Origin: Arthrobacter cryoconiti
GTDB lineage: Bacteria; Actinomycetota; Actinomycetes; Actinomycetales; Micrococcaceae
Direction of reading: 5' to 3'
NCBI RefSeq assembly: GCF_020905375.1
Contig: NZ_JAJJBU010000003.1
Coordinates: 124,001 to 188,000, forward strand
Length of the DNA: 64,000 bases
The stretch's first letter is position 1; every line of letters begins with the position of its first letter. The notes beneath the pieces were generated by a model. It saw only the letters and a list, made by a program, of their open reading frames with translations, searched no databases and had not been told where the DNA came from. The translations under genes were made by a program, and so were the position numbers. Shown here in pieces: positions 55,527-64,000 of the stretch.

Positions 55527-56672
55527 ATGAACACTGAAAATTTGGCCCATGTAGCCCCCGCCGGGCGAGGCCCTCTGGAGAAATTCTTTGCGGTTATTCC
55601 TGCCGGGGGTGTCGGCACCCGCTTGTGGCCGCTATCCCGGGCCGCTGCGCCAAAGTTTTTACATGATCTTACTGGCAGTGGCAGCACGCTTATCCGCGCC
55701 ACGTATGACCGTCTGGAACCGATTAGCGGCAACCGTATCCTCCTTGTTACGGGCGAAGCGCATCGCGACGCCGTCTGTCGCCAACTTCCGGAGCTAGCGG
55801 ACGACGATCTGGTGTTGGAATCAGAGCCTAAGGATTCCGGTGCTGCGATCGGCCTTGCGGCAGCCATCTTGTTCACCCGCGATCCGGAAACCATCATGGG
55901 CTCCTTCGCCGCTGATCAAGTGATCAGCCCGGACGAAAAATTCCAAGAGGCCGTTCGCGAGGCTATCTACACTGCAGCAACGGGCAAGATCGTCACCATC
56001 GGCATCAAGCCCACACATCCTTCCACCGGGTTTGGGTATATCAAGATGGGTGCCGCGTTGGAGATTGAGGGCGCCCCGCATGCCTGTGACGTCGCCGAGT
56101 TTGTGGAAAAGCCCAGCGAAGAGGTTGCTGAAAAGTATTTGGAAAGCGGCGCCTACAGCTGGAACGCAGGGATGTTCGTGGCCCCCGTTGAGCTGATGTT
56201 GCGTCACCTGAAGGCCAACGAGCCGCTTCTCTACGACGGGCTTATGGAAATTGCGTTGGCTTGGGACACCCCGGAACGCGTGGCGGTGAAGAAGCGGGTG
56301 TGGCCCACTTTGCCCAAGATCGCGATCGACTACGCTGTGGCCGAACCCGCTGCCGCCGCGGGTGATGTGGCGATGATCCCCGCTGACTTTAGCTGGGACG
56401 ACGTCGGCGATTTCGCGGCGATCGCCCGTCTGAGCAGTGCCAAAGAAGTTAAAGATGTGAAGGTCATCGGTGAGTCTCCACGGGTCTTCACTGAGGACAG
56501 CACCGGAATAGTGGTCACCGACACCAAACGGGTCATTGCCTTAATTGGTATCCAGGACGTGGTGGTCGTGGATACCCCGGATGCGCTTCTGGTGACCACG
56601 AGGGCCCATGCCCAGCTGGTCAAGAAGGCGGTTGATGGCTTGAAGCTCAACGGAGACCTCGACGTCTTGTAG
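55527..56672 (+). CDS. manC: Mannose-1-phosphate guanylyltransferase
   Basis: 381 residues. It forms GDP-mannose from Man-1-P and GTP for glycan and glycolipid synthesis. FAVIPAGGVGTRLWPLSRAAAPKF is the nucleotidyltransferase signature (about 17-40), SFAADQVISPDEKF the metal/nucleotide loop, FVEKPSEEVAEKYLESG the second signature and SWNAGMFV the substrate loop. It lacks the C-terminal phosphomannose isomerase domain of bifunctional forms. Start ATG 55527 follows GAGGCG. Confidence 0.92.
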   Translation: MNTENLAHVAPAGRGPLEKFFAVIPAGGVGTRLWPLSRAAAPKFLHDLTGSGSTLIRATYDRLEPISGNRILLVTGEAHRDAVCRQLPELADDDLVLESEPKDSGAAIGLAAAILFTRDPETIMGSFAADQVISPDEKFQEAVREAIYTAATGKIVTIGIKPTHPSTGFGYIKMGAALEIEGAPHACDVAEFVEKPSEEVAEKYLESGAYSWNAGMFVAPVELMLRHLKANEPLLYDGLMEIALAWDTPERVAVKKRVWPTLPKIAIDYAVAEPAAAAGDVAMIPADFSWDDVGDFAAIARLSSAKEVKDVKVIGESPRVFTEDSTGIVVTDTKRVIALIGIQDVVVVDTPDALLVTTRAHAQLVKKAVDGLKLNGDLDVL

Positions 56673-56753
56673 CAGCAACCGCTTGAAGCAACCCGGTGTA
56701 ATGTGCCGTTGCTAATTCCGTGCGGGAGCAACGACGTGGTTAGAGTTTGAACT

Positions 56754-57953
56754 GTGCGCAATTACTCACTGGAAATAGAACCAACCGAACTGGTGGGCCC
56801 CTGGCTGGAACCTTTACTGGCGGAACTCATCGAGTTTCGCCGGGACCTGCATGCCCATCCCGAGTTATCTTTCCAAGAGCACCGCACCACCGCGAAGATT
56901 TATGACCGGCTGATAGCGGCAGGGTTATCGCCGCGTCGCTTAGAGGGCACCGGCGTCATCGTTGATATTGGGGACGGCCCTATCGCCACGGCCCTGCGCG
57001 GTGACATCGACGCCCTGCCGATCGTTGAGGAGACGGGACTGCCGTTCGCTTCCCATAACCATGGCGTCACGCATGGTTGTGGCCATGACTTCCACACGGC
57101 CAGCATGCTGGGCATTGCCCTGGTATTGGCCCGCATGCACGCGCATACACCGCTTGGTGGGAGCGTGCGCATCATCTTTCAACCGGCGGAAGAAACCCTC
57201 CCCGGGGGAGCGTTGGCCTGCATTGACCAGGGTGCATTGGACGGGGTGCCTCGCATCATGGCGCTGCATTGCGATCCGCGTATAGAGGTGGGGTCGATCG
57301 GAACACGGATCGGTCCCATAACGAGCGCCTCGGACACCATCAGAATTGAACTTTCCGGCCGGGGCGGGCACAGTTCCCGACCTCATCTGACCGAAGATCT
57401 GGTTTTTGCGTTGGCCCAGATTGCCATCAACGTGCCCGCAGTCCTCTCCCGCCGTGTTGACGTGCGTAGCGGGGTATCCATGGTGTGGGGTCAGATCAGC
57501 GCTGGGCAGGCACCCAATGCCATCCCTAGCCACGGCGTTATGAGTGGGACAATGCGTTGCCTGGATCGGGAAGCTTGGCATGCGGCCGGGGAATTGCTTG
57601 ATGACGTGGTCTCGCAAGTGGCGGCGCCCTACGGCGTCGACGTCCACCTTGAACACACCCGGGGGGTCCCTCCCGTGGTCAACGCGGAACACGAAACGGC
57701 TCTGATCGAGGCGGCCGCCCGCGCGGAGCTGGGAGAATCTTCAGTGGTCCTGGCCCCGCAATCCATGGGTGGAGAAGACTTTGCGTGGTTCCTGCAAGGG
57801 GTGCCAGGCTCGCTGATGCGGCTTGGTACGCATGTTCCCGGTGGTGAGGAATTTGATCTGCACCGCGGCGATTACGTGGTGGATGAACGGGCGCTTTCCG
57901 TGGGTATCCGCGTGCTGTGTGCTGCAGCTCTCCGCGCCCTCCGTACTCTCTGA
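56754..57953 (+). CDS. M20 family amidohydrolase
   Basis: 399-residue M20D metallopeptidase-like amidohydrolase. DLHAHPELSFQEHRTTAKI at the N-terminus, metal ligands in THGCGHDFHTASML, the PAEETLPGGA Glu pair and MGGEDFAWFL near the C-terminus are diagnostic. The family hydrolyses N-acyl amino acids or indole conjugates; the substrate is not defined. GTG start without a strong RBS. It stands alone downstream of manC. Confidence 0.85.
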   Translation: MRNYSLEIEPTELVGPWLEPLLAELIEFRRDLHAHPELSFQEHRTTAKIYDRLIAAGLSPRRLEGTGVIVDIGDGPIATALRGDIDALPIVEETGLPFASHNHGVTHGCGHDFHTASMLGIALVLARMHAHTPLGGSVRIIFQPAEETLPGGALACIDQGALDGVPRIMALHCDPRIEVGSIGTRIGPITSASDTIRIELSGRGGHSSRPHLTEDLVFALAQIAINVPAVLSRRVDVRSGVSMVWGQISAGQAPNAIPSHGVMSGTMRCLDREAWHAAGELLDDVVSQVAAPYGVDVHLEHTRGVPPVVNAEHETALIEAAARAELGESSVVLAPQSMGGEDFAWFLQGVPGSLMRLGTHVPGGEEFDLHRGDYVVDERALSVGIRVLCAAALRALRTL

Positions 57954-58008
57954 CCCTGCAGGTAGAAATGGCTGAACTCCAAATACTTGGCGAAGTTCAA
58001 TCCAAAAG

Positions 58009-58020
58009 ATTGTGCACAAT
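58009..58020. promoter_or_regulatory. Candidate OhrR operator
   Basis: Perfect palindrome ATTGTGCACAAT, 39 bp upstream of ohrR, with a related TTGCGAACAATTT just downstream. Position and AT-rich symmetry suit a MarR-type dimer. Confidence 0.5.
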
Positions 58021-58059
58021 GAAGTTGCGAACAATTTAAAAGAGGGCTAGGCTCTTTCC

Positions 58060-58563
58060 ATGGGTGATCGAACTATTCTCAAGCACCAAGTGTGTTTCTC
58101 CTTGTACGCGGCGTCCCGAGCGGCAACGGCGGTCTACCGTCCGCTGCTGGCACAGCTGGGCCTGACGTATCCGCAATATCTGCTCATGCTCCTCCTCTGG
58201 GAGCGCGACGGCGTGTCCGTCAAGGAGCTAGGGGAAGAGTTGGAGTTGGATTCGGGTACCTTGTCCCCACTGCTCAAGCGCCTTGAAGCTGCGGGTTTCC
58301 TAGAACGACGGCGTCAGCTTGAGGACGAACGAAAACTTCAAGTACACCTCACTGCGCGCGGGGAAGAACTCCGGAGCCAAGCGGAGCAAATCCCACAACA
58401 AATAGCTCGAGCGGCTGGCTTGAGCGCGGCCGATTTAGCACAGTTGAACGAAACGTTGGCTAAGGTCACCGGCGCCCTGCATGCAGCGCTGACCCCTAAT
58501 GCAGCGCTGACCCCTAATGCAGCGCCAAATTCATTAACAGCATCTATGAAGGAGCATTCATGA
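58060..58563 (+). CDS. ohrR: OhrR, organic-peroxide-sensing MarR-family repressor
   Basis: 167 residues. The reactive Cys12 lies in KHQVCFSLYAASRA, the OhrR sensing site. The winged helix spans about 45-95 (VSVKELGEELELDSGTLSPLLKRLEAAG) with the wing residues RRRQLEDERKLQVHLT. It represses ohr until Cys12 is oxidised by organic hydroperoxide. The C-terminus has an exact 18-bp tandem duplication (ALTPNA twice) beyond the domain. The stop overlaps the ohr start (ATGA). Confidence 0.9.
   Translation: MGDRTILKHQVCFSLYAASRAATAVYRPLLAQLGLTYPQYLLMLLLWERDGVSVKELGEELELDSGTLSPLLKRLEAAGFLERRRQLEDERKLQVHLTARGEELRSQAEQIPQQIARAAGLSAADLAQLNETLAKVTGALHAALTPNAALTPNAAPNSLTASMKEHS
58484..58519 (+). repeat. 18-bp tandem duplication in ohrR
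   Basis: GCAGCGCTGACCCCTAAT occurs twice in direct tandem and begins a third time (GCAGCG). It keeps frame, encoding AALTPN repeats in the C-terminal tail. Confidence 0.8.
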
Positions 58564-58994
58564 AGGTCCTCTACACCGCATCCGCGACAGCAACCGGCGA
58601 TGGCCGGGACGGCTCGGCACGCAGCGACGATGGAAAACTCGTTGTTGATTTGGCCTCACCCGTTGAAATGGGTGGGGACGGTAATGGCACCAACCCGGAG
58701 CAATTGTTTGCCGCCGGTTATGCTGCCTGCTTCCATTCGGCACTGCGAATCGTCGCTCGCCGAGCCAAGGCGGACGTTACGGGCTCTGTCGTGAGTGCCG
58801 AAGTTGACCTCGGCGCCGTCGGCGATGGTGCCTTCGGGATAGGCGTGCGCTTAGAGATCTCACTGCCGCAGCTGGGAGCCCAAGAGGCGAAGGAGCTAGT
58901 GGATGCAGCTCATCTGGTCTGCCCCTACTCCAACGCCACGCGCGGCAACGTGGACGTCCAGCTTACGCTCGCCCCTACGGAGGTTGCGGCATGA
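58560..58994 (+). CDS. ohr: Organic hydroperoxide resistance protein
   Basis: 144-residue OsmC/Ohr-family thiol peroxidase. Peroxidatic Cys57 lies in YAACFHSA and resolving Cys121 in HLVCPYSNATRGN. NPEQLFAAGY is conserved. It reduces organic hydroperoxides, usually with lipoyl or thioredoxin electrons. It overlaps ohrR by 4 bp and the following oxidoreductase by 4 bp, so the three genes are translationally coupled. Confidence 0.95.
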   Translation: MKVLYTASATATGDGRDGSARSDDGKLVVDLASPVEMGGDGNGTNPEQLFAAGYAACFHSALRIVARRAKADVTGSVVSAEVDLGAVGDGAFGIGVRLEISLPQLGAQEAKELVDAAHLVCPYSNATRGNVDVQLTLAPTEVAA

Positions 58995-60007
58995 GTGAGG
59001 AATTGATAGCACGCGAAATTCAGTTGGTCTCGCGGCCTCAGGGCTGGCCTGTTCCGGAGAATTTCCGGCTGGTCGAAAATCCTGTGCCGGAGCTGGCTGA
59101 AGGGGAAATCCTGGTCCGCAATCTGGCCATGAGCGTTGACCCATATATGCGCGGGCGGATGAATGATGTGAAGTCTTACAGCGCGCCCTTTGCTCTGGAT
59201 GCAGCGCTCGACGGCGGTGCCGTCGGTGAGGTGGTCTCCTCCCGCAGCGCTGAGCGCAAGGAGGGCGACGTCGTCGTGCATGGACTGGGATGGCGGGACT
59301 ATGCCGTGTTGCCGGCGTCGTCTTCCAAAAAAGTCGATCCCTCCCTGGGGTCCCCCACGGCGTTCCTGGGAGCACTGGGTATGACGGGTCTGACGGCCTA
59401 TGCCGGCCTGACGCGGGTGGCGGATTTCAAGCCGGGGGACACGGTTTTCGTATCTGGTGCCGCAGGTGCTGTGGGCTCACTGGTGGGTCAGATTGCCAAG
59501 GCGTTGGGGGCATCGCGTGTCATCGGCAGCGCTGGTTCACCGGAAAAGGTGGCTCATCTGCTGGAGCTCGGCTTTGACGCCGCCTTTAATTATCATGATG
59601 GTCCGGCGAAGGATTTGCTTCGTGCGGCATTGGGGGCAAGTTCTGGGATTGACGTCTACTTTGACAACGTGGGCGGAGAGCAGCTTGAGGCGGCCATCTC
59701 ATTGGCCAACCCGTTTGCCCGCTTTGCCCTGTGTGGAGCAATTTCCGTCTACAACAGCACGCAAGCGCCCGTGGGGATCAGAAATCTCCCGCTGGCTATT
59801 GGCAAACAGCTCACGCTGCGCGGATTCCTGGTGGGTGCTCATCAAGATTTGAGCGATGAATTCGCCACCCGAATGAAGCGTTGGATGGCTGATGGAGACG
59901 TGCATTTTGATGAGACGGTGGTGGCGGGACTGGAAAATGCCCCTCAGGCATTCATCGATCTGATGCGTGGCGCCAATACCGGAAAAATGGTCGTCACCCT
60001 CCCGTAG
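58991..60007 (+). CDS. NADP-dependent oxidoreductase, zinc-independent MDR (CurA-like)
   Basis: 338 residues of the leukotriene B4 dehydrogenase/CurA-like branch. YMRGRMNDVKSY, AFLGALGMTGLTAYAGL and the Rossmann loop VSGAAGAVGSLVGQIAKA are typical, with no zinc-binding Cys set. YFDNVGGEQLEAAISL is the family mark. It probably reduces alpha,beta-unsaturated carbonyls. Coupling to ohr suggests clean-up of reactive carbonyls formed from lipid peroxides (inference). It is not usually part of ohr operons. Confidence 0.87.
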   Translation: MSEELIAREIQLVSRPQGWPVPENFRLVENPVPELAEGEILVRNLAMSVDPYMRGRMNDVKSYSAPFALDAALDGGAVGEVVSSRSAERKEGDVVVHGLGWRDYAVLPASSSKKVDPSLGSPTAFLGALGMTGLTAYAGLTRVADFKPGDTVFVSGAAGAVGSLVGQIAKALGASRVIGSAGSPEKVAHLLELGFDAAFNYHDGPAKDLLRAALGASSGIDVYFDNVGGEQLEAAISLANPFARFALCGAISVYNSTQAPVGIRNLPLAIGKQLTLRGFLVGAHQDLSDEFATRMKRWMADGDVHFDETVVAGLENAPQAFIDLMRGANTGKMVVTLP

Positions 60008-60043
60008 CGAAGGGGTAAATGGTAACGGTTCCCCAACAATGCT

Positions 60044-60073
60044 CCGCGGGTAGGCCAATCCGGCTACCCGCGG
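60044..60073. terminator. Hairpin after the ohr operon
   Basis: 10-bp arms CCGCGGGTAG (60044-60053) and CTACCCGCGG (60064-60073). No T-run follows, so a terminator role is only probable. Confidence 0.5.
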
Positions 60074-60158
60074 GTAGCGTCCACCATTAGTGTGTTGTGT
60101 AACATCGTGATGCGGGAATGGGGATACCGCGCACGGATTGACACCTTATGGAGGAATC

Positions 60159-61274
60159 TTGAAAAACAACATCACGGGCACGTTCAAACGCGGGGCTACC
60201 GTAGGTACGGTGACCCTGGGGGCAATGGCGCTCCTGCTCACAGGCTGTGGCCAGGCCCCGGCCCCCTCAGGTGGCAACGCCAGCGGAAACGCTGGTGCGG
60301 CGGATTACCTGGGTTGCATCGTCTCTGACTCCGGTGGATTCGATGACCAGTCCTTCAACCAGTCTTCCTACGAAGGCTTGAAGAAGACTGTCGCGGATAC
60401 GGGTATCAAGATGAAGGAAGCCCAGTCCACCACCAAGGCTGACTTTGAGCCGAACCTGAACCAGATGACCAACGCCGGATGTAACTTGACGTTCACCGTC
60501 GGTTTCTTGCTGGCAGATGCTACCAAGAAGGTGGCTACAGCGGACCCCAAGTCGCACTTTGCCATCATTGACGACAGCTCGATCGATCTGCCCAACGTCA
60601 AGCCGATAGTTTATGACACGGCGCAGGCTGCCTTCTTAGCCGGCTACACGGCCGCTTCCGCTTCCAAGACGGGCAAGGTAGGCACGTTCGGTGGCATCAA
60701 CATCCCCACAGTGACCGTCTTCATGGACGGTTTCGCTGAGGGCGTGGCTTACTACAACGAAAAAAACAGCAAGGACGTCAAGGTTAGCGGTTGGGACGTA
60801 GCATCCCAGCAGGGCGTGTTCACCAACACCTTCGACATCATCCAAGAAGGTACCAAGGCGACCAATAACCTCATCAATGATGGCGCAGACGTCATCATGC
60901 CCGTTGCCGGACCGCTTGGTAAGGGTGCCGGCGACGCGATCCTGGCAGCGAACAAGAACGGCAAGGACGTCAAGCTCGTATGGGTTGACTCCGACGGCTA
61001 CTTGACGGCCCCCACCTACAAGTCCATCCTGCTGACCTCGGTTATCAAGACCATGGGTGACGCAGTAGAATCGATCGTCAAGGACGACCTGGCGGGCAAG
61101 TACTCCGCGACGCCGTACATTGGTACTTTGGCAAATGGTGGCGTTGCACTAGCACCGTTCCACGACTTGGATTCGGCCGTTAGCGCGGACACCAAGACTC
61201 AGCTAGAAACCATCAAGAAGGGCATCATCGACGGTTCCATCAAGGTGGAGTCGAAGTCCAGCCCCAAGAAGTAA
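60159..61274 (+). CDS. BMP-family nucleoside-binding lipoprotein
   Basis: 371 residues. A signal peptide with lipobox LLTGC is followed by the Bmp/Med fold: VSDSGGFDDQSFNQSSYEGLKK, FTVGFLLADATKKVA, NVKPIVYDTAQAAFLAGY and VGTFGGINIPTVTVFMDGFAEG. BMP proteins of this kind bind purine nucleosides. TTG 60159 is chosen because GGAGG is 4 bases upstream and the signal peptide then begins MKNN; an earlier in-frame TTG at 60138 has no RBS. First gene of an ABC importer operon that continues past the window. Confidence 0.9.
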   Translation: MKNNITGTFKRGATVGTVTLGAMALLLTGCGQAPAPSGGNASGNAGAADYLGCIVSDSGGFDDQSFNQSSYEGLKKTVADTGIKMKEAQSTTKADFEPNLNQMTNAGCNLTFTVGFLLADATKKVATADPKSHFAIIDDSSIDLPNVKPIVYDTAQAAFLAGYTAASASKTGKVGTFGGINIPTVTVFMDGFAEGVAYYNEKNSKDVKVSGWDVASQQGVFTNTFDIIQEGTKATNNLINDGADVIMPVAGPLGKGAGDAILAANKNGKDVKLVWVDSDGYLTAPTYKSILLTSVIKTMGDAVESIVKDDLAGKYSATPYIGTLANGGVALAPFHDLDSAVSADTKTQLETIKKGIIDGSIKVESKSSPKK

Positions 61275-61291
61275 ATTTTTTCGAACTCTGA

Positions 61292-61331
61292 TGCGCCGTA
61301 CCGCCAGCCTTCGGGCTGGCGGTGCGGCGCA
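61292..61331 (+). terminator. Intra-operon UUCG hairpin
   Basis: 18-bp stem with one G-U pair (61292-61309 with 61314-61331) and a TTCG tetraloop, no T-run. It probably protects the binding-protein mRNA or damps read-through into the ATPase gene. Confidence 0.7.
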
Positions 61332-61397
61332 CAGTCGGTTAGGCACAAGTGCGGAGCGCAAAATCCGCACACTATTTCCACAAGACGGGTTAAAACC

Positions 61398-62950
61398 TTG
61401 AAACTTGAACTCAAGGGCATCACCAAAAGCTTTGGTGCCCTCGTAGCTAACGACCACATTGACCTGGTGGTTGAATCGGGTGAGATTCACAGCCTCCTCG
61501 GCGAAAACGGCGCCGGCAAGTCCACGCTCATGAATGTTCTCTACGGGCTGTATGAACCCACTTTCGGTGAAATCCTCATTGACGATCAACCCGTAAAGTT
61601 CTCCGGCCCCGCCGACGCAATGGCGGCCGGAATCGGCATGGTGCACCAACACTTCATGTTGGTTCCTGTGTTCACTGTGGCAGAGAATGTGGCCCTTGGC
61701 GGCGAAAGCACCACGTTTGGCGGCATCTTGAATCTCAATGACACCCGGGCTAAGGTGCGTGAGGTTTCCGCCCGCTTTGGTTTCAATGTGGACCCCGACG
61801 CGCTCGTTGAAGATCTTCCAGTGGGAGTTCAACAGCGCGTGGAAATCATTAAGGCTCTAGTGCGTGAAGCCAAGATCTTGATTCTGGACGAGCCCACGGC
61901 TGTGCTGACGCCGCAAGAAACGGATGAGCTCATGGAGATCATGCGCCAGCTCAAAGCCAATGGGACCTCCATTGTGTTCATTTCGCACAAGCTGCGCGAG
62001 GTCAAAGCCATCTCGGACACCATCACGGTGATTCGTCGTGGCAAAGTGGTGGGTTCGGCCGAACCGGGTACCTCCACCACGGAACTGGCCTCTTTGATGG
62101 TGGGCCGCGCCGTTAACCTGACTTTGGACAAGGCCGCGGCCACGCCCGGGGACCTCACGTTCAAGGTCAGCAATCTGACCGTTATGAGCGACGCCGGGCA
62201 GAGGCTGTTGGACGATATCTCCTTCTCCGTGGCAGACGGCGAGATTCTTGCCGTGGCAGGTGTTCAGGGCAACGGGCAGACCGAGCTGACCGAGGCCGTT
62301 CTGGGACTTCATAAGCACATCAGTGGCTCCATCATGCTCGATGGCAATGAACTCGTTGGCCGCAGTGTGCGTCAGGTCCTCGACGCCGGCGTCGGCTTTG
62401 TGCCCGAGGACCGTCAGGATGACGGTCTGGTGGGCGAATTCTCCATTGCCGAAAACCTTGTTCTGGACCTGTACACCAAGGAACCCTATTCGCGGTGGGG
62501 GTCCATGAACCGGGCAGTCATCGGCAAGAACGCCGAGGAAAAGGTTGCGGAGTTCGATGTACGCACGCAATCCGCACAAGACGCAGCCGACACCCTCTCC
62601 GGCGGAAACCAGCAAAAAGTTGTGCTGGCCCGTGAACTTTCGCGGCCGCTGAAGCTATTCATCGCCTCTCAGCCCACCCGCGGTGTGGACGTGGGTTCGA
62701 TCGAGTTCTTACACAAACGCATTGTGGCCGAGCGTGACGCCGGCACACCCGTCATCATTGTCTCCACCGAGCTCGATGAGATTTTGGAACTTGGGGACCG
62801 TATTGCTGTCCTTTTCGCTGGCAAGCTCATGGGCATTGTGCCCGGAAAATCCAGCCGCGAACTGCTGGGCCTGATGATGGCTGGCCTGCCTGCCAACGAA
62901 GCACAGGCACAGCTTGACGGCAACGCAGCAACCATGGAAGGAGAGCGCTC

Positions 62951-62954
<4 letters not shown>
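61398..62954 (+). CDS. Nucleoside ABC transporter ATPase (two-domain, NupA/YufO type)
   Basis: 518 residues with tandem ABC domains. The N-terminal half has Walker [14 protein letters not shown]-loop VHQHFMLVP, signature region LPVGVQQRVEIIKAL and Walker [12 protein letters not shown]. The C-terminal half has GVQGNGQTEL in place of Walker A, signature [14 protein letters not shown] and LFIASQPTRGVDVG, where the catalytic Glu is replaced, as is usual for the second domain. TTG start with a weak RBS. It overlaps the permease start by 4 bp. Confidence 0.9.

Positions 62955-64000
<1,046 letters not shown>

Noticed and set aside
58484-58519. CRISPR-like or satellite repeat
   Set aside because: Two exact adjacent 18-bp units inside a coding region without spacers are a simple tandem duplication.

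Overview
The window is a chromosomal segment of a moderately high-GC actinobacterium, most likely an Arthrobacter-like member of the Micrococcaceae. The evidence is a monomeric NADP isocitrate dehydrogenase, a PerM-like (DUF6350) membrane protein next to purN, GTG and TTG starts behind clear AAGGAG-type ribosome binding sites, a type I IPP isomerase, and the order sdhCDAB - manC - amidohydrolase - BMP/nucleoside transporter. No rRNA, tRNA, CRISPR array, transposase or phage gene was seen. Both window edges cut a gene (aspA at the left, an ABC permease at the right).

Layout. 1-7.7 kb: aspA (partial), an orphan FMN reductase, an exported alpha/beta hydrolase, an SDR, idi, two unrecognised membrane-linked proteins and a class V aminotransferase. 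7.7-11.4 kb: a copper-handling unit (unknown membrane protein, YcnI, CopC) and two small membrane proteins. 11.6-14.4 kb: moaA, a gene-poor stretch and a cold-shock gene with a long structured leader. 14.5-26 kb: perM-like gene, purN and purH, with a complete MurNAc-recycling set between purN and purH: an MFS transporter, an AmiE-like serine hydrolase, murQ, divergent murR and nagZ. 26-35 kb: small membrane protein, ferritin, icd and a livKHMGF branched-chain amino acid transporter. 35-42 kb: a Gfo/Idh oxidoreductase and a ROK regulator with an MmsAB-ChvE sugar transporter. 42-46 kb: one-carbon genes, with purU divergent from glyA-folD behind a ZTP riboswitch. 46-51.5 kb: xth, trpS, a 2'-5' RNA ligase-like protein and a BrkB-like protein. 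51.6-55.2 kb: sdhCDAB. 55.5-64 kb: manC, an M20 amidohydrolase, ohrR-ohr-oxidoreductase and a BMP-type nucleoside transporter.

The most unusual signal is a repeat-associated gene architecture seen twice. Two genes with an AbiEi-like winged-helix N-terminus and a Vsr/DUF559-like nuclease C-terminus (21451-22389 and 50440-51465) are each bracketed by a pair of about 72-bp palindromic elements. The first pair is inverted and the second direct, and the two sequence families are unrelated. Each gene also has the same 11-mer GTTATCCACAG within 50 bp of its start. A solitary relative of the first family, a 32-bp perfect stem, follows icd. A 43-bp perfect stem follows the Gfo/Idh gene, and a third palindrome family occurs twice elsewhere. 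Most of these elements begin within 20 bp of a stop codon. The arrangement resembles REP/RAYT units but has a Vsr-like protein in place of a transposase.
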